Shown: piece by piece, positions 44,843 through 53,017 of the stretch
Layout: the number at the start of each line of letters is the position of its first letter
Numbering within the stretch: position 1 is the stretch's first letter
Source: Podospora bellae-mahoneyi
Taxonomy: Eukaryota > Ascomycota > Sordariomycetes > Sordariales > Podosporaceae
Reading direction: 5' to 3'
Length of the DNA stretch: 64,000 bases
Assembly: GCF_035222275.1 (NCBI RefSeq)
Contig: NC_085886.1
Coordinates: forward strand, 372,001 to 436,000
Position numbers and translations under genes: made by a program
Notes under the pieces: model-generated
Database searches by the model: none
Told to the model about the DNA's origin: nothing
Seen by the model: the letters and a program-made list of their open reading frames with translations, nothing else

Positions 44843-46011
44843 ATGCAGAAGCTGACCAGGAAGCCTGCGCAACTGCTCGGCATGATCCCTCGTCGGGCTT
44901 CGCGCTGGCTTGTTCGGCTTGCAGTGCTCGCAGTGATTGTGCCGCTAATTCTCCAGTGGCTGGTCGCCTATGTCGTTGGGAGCGATGCCCGAATTCTTCC
45001 ACCCGAGCTTCTTCTCGCCAGAAACCTCCTGCTCGTGACAGCCCACCCCGACGACGAGTGCCTATTCTTCTCTCCCAGCATTCTCGGAGTTCTTGATCGG
45101 AACAAGCGGGTGACTGGTGGATTGCTGGTCATGTCCACAGGTGTGTTTCTCCAGAAAGTCTCCGAACCTAGCCATTGAGGGGCCCCGGTGCTGACATGCT
45201 GAACCCTGATATTGATAGGCAACAACTACGGCAAAGGAGACACCAGAAAAACTGAACTCGCCGGCTCGTGTGAAGCACTCGGCATCTCGGCGGATCGCTG
45301 CGTTGCCCTTGACCATCCTGACCTGCAAGATAACCCCAGAGAGTGGTGGAACACTGAGCTCATCGAAGGGTTTGTGCATGAGCACGTGAGGAAATGGGAC
45401 ATTGATGCTGTTGGTGCCCGTTCTAGGCCCCGTGGCCCCCAAAAAAGCCAATCTCCCTTCTGATAGGGCTGACAGTGCAACCCTGCAGATCATCACATTC
45501 GACGAAGGTGGAGTGAGCGGGCACATCAACCACAGAGCGGTCAGCGCCGCCGTCAGGTTAGTTTGTTTCTCCGTCACCCGAGCCCAACCCAATGGCCTTC
45601 GGACACATTCGCCCAGCGAGCTGTCAACTGACAAATGCGTCACAAAGTCACTACACTGCGACGAATCCCCAGTCGCCCATCGCGTACACGCTGACGACCA
45701 CCTCTTTACTACGAAAATACACCATCCTGGGCGACCTCCCCTACACAGTGCTGCCCTTTTTGTGGCGCATTATCGAGGCGCTATCCTACCCCGCCATCAC
45801 AGCTGAAGTCCGTGAAGGCGGCACAGCCTTGGTTGCGAATACTTGGCACCGATACCTCTTGACCCGTCGTGCTTTTGCCCAGCACGACAGCCAGTACAGC
45901 TGGGATCGACACTTGTACATGATTTTGAGCCGATATGTCTGGTTTAATGATCTGAAGAGGCTTCCTCACACGGCTGCTGACGAAGCATTCAGGACAGCCG
46001 TCAAGACCTAG
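44843..46011 (+). CDS. gpi12: GlcNAc-phosphatidylinositol de-N-acetylase
   Basis: Second step of GPI-anchor synthesis, on the cytosolic face of the ER: removes acetate from GlcNAc-PI. Four exons (44843-45140, 45219-45409, 45489-45556, 45648-46011) give 306 residues with closed phases. One membrane helix at residues 25-45 (WLVRLAVLAVIVPLILQWLV) is followed by the LmbE/PIG-L catalytic start LLLVTAHPDDECLFFSP, where H, D and D bind zinc. TGNNYGKGDTRKTEL, DHPDLQDNP, ITFDEGGVSGHINHRAV (third metal histidine) and a C-terminal WRIIEALSYP stretch follow. All family motifs are present. The third intron has acceptor AAAG, slightly unusual, but it is the only one that keeps the frame. Confidence 0.94.
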
Positions 46012-46688
46012 GAACAAAGAAATTAGAAATACAACTGTGGCTTGGAAATGATTCGAATCGCGGGTGATGTGCCAAAACGAGTAAGACGCCCTGAAGATGC
46101 TAGAGCCATGCAAGGCAGCGGCATTCCTTAGCGCTGACTTGGCGTCCATTAGGCTGGAATCTGGCCATGCCAAACTGGTCGAGGGGCTCTCACCGATCCC
46201 TGCTTGGTATCAGCCCAGCTTACACAGTATGAGCATCCTGCATTCGGTACATGCCAGGCCATCAGCCGCAAAGAAACGCTCCTTCCAATGGCCTATGTTT
46301 TCTTTGTTGGGCTGGGGTCACACCACGAATAAAGAAGGACCATTCGTGCGGCCCCCATGACATGGGATGGGGATGGAATGGCGTCGACCGGGCCTTGAGC
46401 GGCGCCGAGAGTGACTCGAGTGGGGGGGTGCCCAGCTCCTCGGCGCCGTCTTTCTTCCCAGCCCACCACGTCTTTTGATCTTTTCGGTCTGCGTCTTTCT
46501 GTTTGCCATCTCTTGCTCGCTATACGGTACCAGACCCATCGACGAGCCACAATCATTACTCGAGTCGCCCATCGCCAGTCTCAGAGCCTGACACTGCCAG
46601 CGCGGGCCCTCGGTCTCCCCCGTTCTTCGGTCGACCGTTACGACAATCCGTTGCGAATGACAACAATCGCACAACACAAACCAAAGAA
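46012..46688. other. Intergenic between GPI12 and GT32 genes
   Basis: It contains the GPI12 3' region and the GT32 leader. The frame of the GT32 gene stays open back to an ATG at 46503, but the extra residues are leader-like (Ser/Pro/Thr-rich). No other gene was seen. Confidence 0.5.
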
Positions 46689-47867
46689 ATGGGCCTCCTT
46701 CCTCTCCACCACACCCCCCACCACTCCACCCCAACTTCCAAAACTCCTCGGTCCTCCCGCACCTCCTCCCCTTCCACGCGGCGACGGTCGGGTATCATCC
46801 TCCACAGGATAGCCTGCTTGCTTATCACTGTTGCGATAGTAGGGCTCTGGTGCGCAAGGGATCTGGTGTATGACTCGTACACGCTTGCTGCGCTGCCGCT
46901 GTTGAAATGGAGGCAGGGTGCCTCGAGTTTCTATCTCTCGGTGGAGAATGATGGGTTTGATGTAACGTTTGAGTCGTATGATGTTAATCAGACGTCGACC
47001 AGGGGAGAGGAAGGATATGAGGATAGGGTGCCGGGTATATTGCACCATATTGCCTTGGGGCCACAGGAGAATCAGAAGGAGGGGTGGCAGGAGGCGAGGG
47101 AGAGGTGTGTGGAGTTGCATCCTGGGTGGGAGGCTATGTTGTGGACGGATGAGAAGGCTGATGAGCTGGTGAGGGAGCACTACCCTGAGATGCTGGGGCT
47201 GTGGGATGGGGAAGACGGGTACAGGTATGGTATTCAGAGGGTGGATGCGCTGAGGTATATGGTTTTGTATCGATATGGGGGTAGGTTTTTCCATCTTCTC
47301 CGAGTTTGGAAGGTGGCGGCAAAAACTCACTGGTGTTTCACAGGTGTCATCTTGGATATGGACCTCCAATGCAAGCGCGCCCTCGGCCCTCTCCGCCGCT
47401 TCGACTTTGTCGCTCCCGCCGCAAACCCAACTGGCTTCTCGATCGGTTTCATGATGGCTGAGAAGGGCAACGAGTTTGTCGGAGAGCTGGTTGCCAACCT
47501 GAAGAGGTACAACAGGCACTGGCTCGGACTTCCCTATCCGACAGTTATGTTCTCGACTGGGTGTCACTACGCCTCCACTATTCATGCCTTCTTCCGCGGT
47601 GATCGCAGCAAGCTGAAGATATTGGGCGGTACCAAGGACAACAAAAAGCTGCATATGCTGAGCGGACCTGTCAACACGCCCCTATTCAAGCATCTTGGAA
47701 GCTCGAGCTGGCACTCATATGATGCCGCTATGATTGTGAATTTGGGCAAGTCGGTGGGTGGATCACGGTGGAGGCTGCCCATTATGTTTCTGCTTGCTTG
47801 TGGGCTGTTTTTCTTGGTTATTAGGAGAATCAGGAGGAGGAGGAGGGTCGCGAGTCTGAAGGCGTAA
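46689..47867 (+). CDS. GT32 glycosyltransferase, Sur1/inositolphosphoceramide mannosyltransferase-like
   Basis: Likely transfers mannose from GDP-mannose to inositol phosphoceramide in the Golgi. Two exons, 46689-47280 and 47344-47867, give 371 residues. The 63-bp intron is a multiple of three and open, so it could be mistaken for coding. Splicing it yields the family motif YRYGGVILDMDLQ, which carries the DXD metal site. Other marks are IPGILHHI-type VPGILHHI, WTDEKADEL, RVDALRYMVLYRYGG, a PTVMFSTGCHYAS block and GSSSWHSYDAAM. A membrane helix lies at residues 35-53 (IACLLITVAIVGLWCA) and another near the C-terminus (LPIMFLLACGLFFLVI), as in yeast Sur1 and Csh1. An upstream ATG at 46503 would add 62 residues before the helix. 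Confidence 0.9.
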   Translation: MGLLPLHHTPHHSTPTSKTPRSSRTSSPSTRRRSGIILHRIACLLITVAIVGLWCARDLVYDSYTLAALPLLKWRQGASSFYLSVENDGFDVTFESYDVNQTSTRGEEGYEDRVPGILHHIALGPQENQKEGWQEARERCVELHPGWEAMLWTDEKADELVREHYPEMLGLWDGEDGYRYGIQRVDALRYMVLYRYGGRFFHLLRVWKVAAKTHWCFTGVILDMDLQCKRALGPLRRFDFVAPAANPTGFSIGFMMAEKGNEFVGELVANLKRYNRHWLGLPYPTVMFSTGCHYASTIHAFFRGDRSKLKILGGTKDNKKLHMLSGPVNTPLFKHLGSSSWHSYDAAMIVNLGKSVGGSRWRLPIMFLLACGLFFLVIRRIRRRRRVASLKA

Positions 47868-48198
47868 TGCAAAAGAGTGGAAGGGTGTATCATGACCTCT
47901 TTGGATATGAAATGTGAGGCTGGATAATGACTGGAGTTACGGAGTTGGATAAGCATGCGGTTGTCACCTTGTGAGTCGTTGGGGTCTTGGACTTATGATA
48001 CCTACCGTACTTTATTGGATAGCAGATTAGCCATCGGCTGACATCTCTTTATTGCTGTTAATACTTGATAAACATACTCATCTCCTGATCATCATCAAAT
48101 GCGCCGGTGACAATAACTCGGGGCAACAAAGAAAGTTGTAATAGTTGGTACGAATGAAATTAGATTGGTTCTTATCGATCCTGTCCCATGACTTCTTT
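47868..48198. other. Intergenic
   Basis: This is the 3' flank of two convergent genes, with nothing else visible. Confidence 0.5.
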
Positions 48199-48617
48199 CT
48201 AGGGCTTTTTGCGATGTAGGGCTCGGCCGTTGAGCAAGGTGTGCCAGGCCTTCAGGAATATTTCCCGGTTGCTTTACATCTGCTGGCTAGGTATGCTGTC
48301 CACGCTCCCCTTACCTCTTTTTGGAAGGGGCGGACATGCTCTCCAACATGTTGCTCAGAGTACTTTTGAAAGTCGTACTTGGGCCTACCGTTGGGGGTAG
48401 AAACAGGAGAGAGGCTGGCAAGCATGCTGCCAAGCTTGCTGAGGTTCTGTCTGCCCTGCTGGACGTTGTACTTGGCAGGCTGGGGCCTGGGGCCGTACGA
48501 AACCTGAGCGGGAGGCCCAGCCCAAGACTGACTCTGCTTCGTCGTGTTACTCCTCGAACACTTGGCTGAGTCCCGAGTTGGGTTGAGCAGGTTGCTGATG
48601 TTCATTCTGAAAGACAT
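48199..48617 (-). CDS. Small two-exon protein of unknown function
   Basis: Exons 48617-48315 and 48249-48199 give 117 residues. The intron of 65 bases has donor GTAAGG and acceptor AAG, in phase 0. Without splicing the frame ends in a poor tail; with it the end is EAWHTLLNGRALHRKKP, which is more protein-like. The N-terminus MSFRMNISNLLNPTRDS contains 'MNISNLLNP', a short helix-like motif also seen at the start of some fungal transcription factors. The middle is Gln/Pro/Ser-rich. There is no zinc finger, membrane segment or signal. It may be a lineage-specific regulator fragment or an orphan. An AT microsatellite lies just upstream in the leader. Confidence 0.6.
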
Positions 48618-49698
48618 CTTTGGTTTTGGTGTCGGTAGGGACTGACTTGGTTGGGTATATATATATACATATATTCCTTGACAAATGGAATAGATGGTTG
48701 TGATTGATTGACTGAGGTGCGTTGACCTGAAGAATTGAATTTGATGGTGAACTAGAGGGCCCTATATATCTACTTCGAGTCACAAAGAAGCATGTCCCGT
48801 GGCGGTAGAGGATCGCTTGAACATAGGAGTTGTTCTTAGAAATAGCGGTTACAACAAAGGAGCACTCCGCAAATAAGGATTTCCTTTTTTGCAAGGAAAG
48901 ATATTGCAATCGTCAAGTAAGAAAGACAAAGGCACGTTCTTCTCATAGTAACAAGTCTATTATCGGCATCAGTAACTTGCAACGAACTGCATCTTAGCTG
49001 ATCCTCAAGCTATGCTACCTGTTATTTGGACTGCCTTTCCTGGGAAGATTGTTCGATCATGTCTAGACCAACTTACAACCATGAGAGTCGTTGCACTTTT
49101 AATTTTAAAGCAAATATTTTATCGGCTCAGTTTCGATCTTAGCTGCAGCTGTTGGATCCGCGGCCCGTACGTTCCATAAGGCCGCCCCCGTTTTTACCCC
49201 TTTCAGTCCGGATGGTTCAACGTCCCTGCATCATGCTACATCTAGTACGGACCATGGATATGAATGGTAAGAATGCGGGGCACTGATACCCACCAAGTCG
49301 CACACGAGGTGACACTGCAGGCTGTTGACGAACAAACCCAGGGGATGCAGCTTATGCTTGACAGTTAGCAGTCATATTCTACCATCTCTTCCTTTGACAT
49401 AGGTAAAAGTGAGCTGTCAGTGCAAGCGAACCAAGAAATACGGTCGGCTTGGAATTTAATGCAACCTCACATGATGGCTAACCGTTCTGTCGCGAGATGG
49501 GCGACTACTTGAAGCCTCATTCCCACACCGAGGGTTTCTCAGTCCCCCGTTCCACTGATTCAGTCGTACATCACCGCTGATGTCTGGTCATTCCGGTTTG
49601 GCTACCCCAGTCCCTTCCAGAGATCAAGTCTCACTGCTCATCCATAAAACGCTCTTTGTCCTCATCACGGTTCCTGCATCCATTAACCTCCTGTAATC
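48618..49698. other. Intergenic between two small divergent genes
   Basis: Both flanking genes are transcribed away from this region. It holds an AT microsatellite (48656-48674) and T- and A-rich patches, but no supportable frame. Confidence 0.5.
48656..48674. repeat. AT microsatellite
   Basis: TATATATATATA with a CATATAT end, 39 bases upstream of the start codon of the small gene at 48199-48617. It may act as its TATA region or lie in the leader. Confidence 0.6.
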
Positions 49699-50292
49699 AT
49701 GCCCGCAGCAGCTAACATGACCCGCCTTTTTGTCTCTGTACTTGCGCTCTTTCTCGCCAGGTAGCATCCCCCCTCAAGAACTACATATTTCATTGCAGAC
49801 TAATCTCGAGCAGCGCCTTCGCAAATAAAATCTCCACACCACGCAGGGCCGGCTGCTCCTCATTCACCACCCGCTACAGCACCGTAACTGAGCACTTCCC
49901 AACCGCCACCATCACCGAAACAGACGACGGACACTCCCCGCCAACCACAATGGAGACGACCAGCCTACCTGACTCCTGCACATTCACCGGCACCCAGACT
50001 TTCTACTCCAGCAGCGGGTGCGATCTAACCTGCTCGACTGGCTTTTGTATCATTGATGGTAAATTTGCTATCTCTGCTGAGCCGGTGAATGGAGAGTAGG
50101 TGTGCTGATGATAAGAAAATAGCTGCTGCCACCAGGTCATGCGGCTGTTCGAAGGTCGAGATTGAAACAGTGACGACGACGGTGTGCCCGACCAGGACGC
50201 CTTGCTATCAGTGTTATACCGGGTGGGGGACGTTCTTTTATGATTTGCCTTGTCCTACTTCTGTGCCGGTGCCTACTGGCTATGGGGTGTAA
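49699..50292 (+). CDS. Small secreted cysteine-rich protein
   Basis: Three exons (49699-49760, 49814-50058, 50123-50292) give 158 residues. The first intron has branch-like ACTAAT 10 bases before its AG, which is why the nearer AG at 49798 was not used. The second uses GTAAAT...TAG. The first 25 residues (MPAAANMTRLFVSVLALFLARSAFA) are a signal peptide; an ATG six codons in would also work. The mature part is Thr/Ser-rich (TVTEHFPTATITETDD, TVTTTVCPT) with about a dozen cysteines, including CDLTCSTGFC, SCGCS and CYQCY. There is no known domain. It resembles fungal surface or effector-like proteins with O-glycosylated Thr stretches. Confidence 0.65.
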
Positions 50293-50746
50293 GATACGGG
50301 ATGTGTACGTAGAGAACGAAAAGGGGCAAGGGGTCGTTCTTGTGGGGATTGGAATCCAGAATGGTGTTGATGCTGTGTGGAGACAGGGGTCAATAGGGGT
50401 AAATAGGGGCCAAGCTTACCCTGTCAATAGGTAGTCATCTTCGTGTTCTTTGCAAGCCGTATTTTTTTTTTCTCTACGCCACTGGTTTACAGAAAGCAAG
50501 GAACTACCAAGGAAAGCTTAGAGATTGAATGAAAAGGGACGAGTCCGCTCAGACCTCCTAAGGTGGCGCGCAACACCAGTGACCTCGACATTGCGTCACC
50601 TACACGCCGTACTCTGGAAATGGCTTTCCTCCGATTTCTAGGCTTTACAGGAGACGGTTTCGGTCAAAGAGACAGGGCATACGATCTGTGTCAAATCATT
50701 TGACTTTACTTCACCACTCCAGCATAGGTACACCACCGACGCCAGC
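50293..50746. other. Intergenic
   Basis: This is the 3' flank of the secreted protein gene and the promoter of the next gene. A ten-base T run lies at 50462-50471. No gene was seen. Confidence 0.5.
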
Positions 50747-51197
50747 ATGAACCGTGTCATCCTCCGCCCAGTTCAACGCAGCTTCATGGCCAGTACCGGC
50801 TGTATGCCTCCGCTGCTTCCTCCTATCCGTCCCGTTTCTGGCGTTTCCACCAAGAGAAGCATGACCTTTGTCACTCGTAAACCAGGCTCAACCTACATTC
50901 CCAAATTCAGACCTGGAGATAACAAGTAGGTCATGACAGAAGTCAGGGCTGTTTCTTGAACAGGCAGGCACTGACCAGCTCTGCATTAGACTGACAACTC
51001 TAATCGGCGCCATCTTCGTGCTTGGCGGTATCTACGTCTTTCAGTCTGGACGTGTCTTTCCCAACGGGGATGTAGCGGAGAAGTACCTGCCAAAGGATGT
51101 TGGGAACCATCGACAGGGAACGGTGAACAAGGACTACAAGGCTTACAATGCTTGGGTCACTGAAGGGAAGAAGTCATCATCTGTTGGCAAAAGCTGA
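50747..51197 (+). CDS. Small single-pass membrane protein, probably mitochondrial
   Basis: Exons 50747-50925 and 50990-51197 give 128 residues; the intron is GTAGGT...TAG. The N-terminal 45 residues are Arg/Ser/Pro-rich with almost no acidic residues (MNRVILRPVQRSFMAST), as in mitochondrial targeting sequences. A single helix (LTTLIGAIFVLGGIYVFQSG) follows, then about 45 polar residues (GTVNKDYKAYNAWVTEGKK). This layout suits a small inner-membrane subunit or assembly factor. I do not recognise a specific family. Confidence 0.75.
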
Positions 51198-51550
51198 GGG
51201 TTTGTTAGTCTGTTATCATGTTGATTTTAAGCATTGTGAACAAAAAAAAAGCAGCTTTGGCATTCTACACACATGTCGACAGAAACTCGCTAGCAAATCC
51301 GGCAAGTTTTGTTATATAGGTTCATACTTCTGCCGCCGAATCTAGTATCAAATGTGAAATGTATCCAAGGTAGCTACTCTTAGAACAGGAAAGAAAGCAG
51401 GGCCGAGGCTAAGCTAGACCCGTGCGATCAATGTGAAAAAGAAATGCTGTCATCGTCTCCCACGCACCCCCACCCCTCCGTTCAGAATCGTCCAGATCCC
51501 GCCCTCACGCCCACCCGTTTGCTTGTCAAGACTGACTAGGGTGCTAGCCC
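51198..51550. other. Intergenic between convergent genes
   Basis: Only 3' flanks of two convergent genes; an A-run lies at 51242-51250. No gene was seen. Confidence 0.5.
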
Positions 51551-52170
51551 TTAGCAGAAACCGACATTGGGGAGGGTGTAGCCGTAGCTCACTGTCCCCT
51601 GGCCAAACGAGAACCAGCCTGGAGTCGTGGTTCCGCAGTGGCTAGTAGTTTGACCGAGAAAGTTGTGGATCTCATTGCGGCGGCAGGTCGTTCCTCTGTC
51701 TCCCTGGTAGTTGCAGCCATATGCAACGGCACCATTCACGCCTGCGTTGAATGTTAGTTGGAATGACACCACTTCGATTGATGAAAAGGATATTGTATTG
51801 GCTTACTCGACCAAGCCCTCGGCGAGTTGAAAAACCAACCGTCGCCACAACCGTTGGCGAGCGCGTTGATAGCGTTCTGGCGGTTATTGGAATCAAGCCA
51901 TCCGGCTCGGTTGTAGTCGCAGTGAGGGCCAAAACTGCCCTGGCGCTTGTGCAGCGAGGCCACTTCGGCAGGCGCGGTGATGTTCACATCTGCGACACGC
52001 TCAAAGGCGACTGATCCATCATCGGCCAGCTTTTCGATGTAGATACCATCTGGAAGTCCCTCAGGCAACCCAGCCTTGGCCACGTTACTGGCACTGGCCT
52101 CGGTGGGGAGAGCGAGGGCAGTGTTGAAGGCGGCCAAGGCGGCAAGAACAGAGGAGAATGAGGCCTTCAT
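51551..52170 (-). CDS. Secreted prepro-protein with six-cysteine mature domain
   Basis: Exons 52170-51807 and 51741-51551 give 184 residues; the intron is GTAAGC...CAG. Residues 1-20 (MKASFSSVLAALAAFNTALA) are a signal peptide. A pro-region of about 55 residues ends in LHKR, a Kex2 site, after which the mature domain begins QGSFGPHCDYNR. The mature 109 residues contain six cysteines (in HCDY, GCGD, GCNY, TCRR, HCGT and the last residue C), enough for three disulfides, and many Gly, Asn and Trp. Small secreted, Kex2-processed, Cys-paired proteins of this size are typical effector or antimicrobial candidates in ascomycetes. I cannot name the family. A TATA-like TATAAG lies about 120 bases upstream. 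Confidence 0.8.
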
Positions 52171-52520
52171 TTTGATGGAAAGGACTTGGTTGTTTGGTCG
52201 CCGAGAAGATTGCTGTGAGGCTGGTGGGGCGATGAGGTTGTAGGTGTTGTGAAGAAAGAAGAGCAGTTGAGATAGACCGGACACGGGGCTCTTATACTTA
52301 GAGTTTCTGTTCTACGATGCTACTTCAGCCTATCCACCATCTCTGAAATGGGCAGTCGTAAACAACAAGGTGGGAACTGAGCCTTGTCGTTTCCTTGATT
52401 TAATGATCCGTATACTGGCTCCTAAAGCCGAGCATCTTACAACAGCTCACCTACATGCCTAGTTGCTTACGAAAACGACTGACTGGAGTCAAAACATCAT
52501 GATATCTCACAAAGGCAGGG
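52171..52520. other. Promoter side of the prepro-protein gene
   Basis: Includes the TATA-like box below. Nothing else is visible. Confidence 0.5.
52291..52296 (-). promoter_or_regulatory. TATA-like box of the prepro-protein gene
   Basis: TATAAG on the minus strand about 120 bases upstream of the ATG at 52170, a plausible core promoter. Confidence 0.35.
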
Positions 52521-52608
52521 GAGCAAGTGGACCAGTGGTAGAGCCTTGGCATCAGCATGTAGTTACTCCAGTGAAAAGATTCAGCAGCTCGTAACTCCCC
52601 TTTTTGTT
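52516..52608 (+). pseudogene. tRNA-like Pol III unit, degenerate
   Basis: GGGGAG (near 52517) pairs with CTCCCC (near 52597), an acceptor-like stem. TGGACCAGTGGTAGAGC follows the 5' strand and resembles an A box, and a T run follows the 3' strand. The expected T arm is replaced by AGATTCAGCAGCTC, which has no proper B box, and no anticodon loop of seven bases can be drawn. It is probably a decayed tRNA gene. Confidence 0.35.
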
Positions 52609-53017
52609 CTACGCTGCAGGAACATCAGCATCAGTGTGGACTAAGCAAGGAGGTGGAGTGTGCATGATGACATAAGGGTCGAAAAGGGCTGTTCGTGAAG
52701 TGTCAGCTTGCCATCCCGGGTATGTACGCAAGACGCTAATCTCATAACCGAGAGCTTTGAGATTGTAGCGAAGGGTGACCTTATGCACTTCTATTATAAA
52801 TCCTAGACCCGCTTGATCAGTCAGGTTCTTACTCAGCGCCGTTGGGAAACCTTTATGTAACCTCAGACTGACCGACTACCTAACCTAGGTAGTTCTTCAA
52901 CAGCCGAGGCATGACCTGGCCCAGTGCCTCCCTGGCCCAGTAATCCTAGATTATCGAACTCTTACCCCTATTGGCACTTGGAGGATCAAATGAAGGCTCT
53001 CACAGGTCGCAAGTCCA
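52609..53017. other. Intergenic
   Basis: No gene was seen. The right end is the 3' side of the NLR remnant. Confidence 0.5.
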
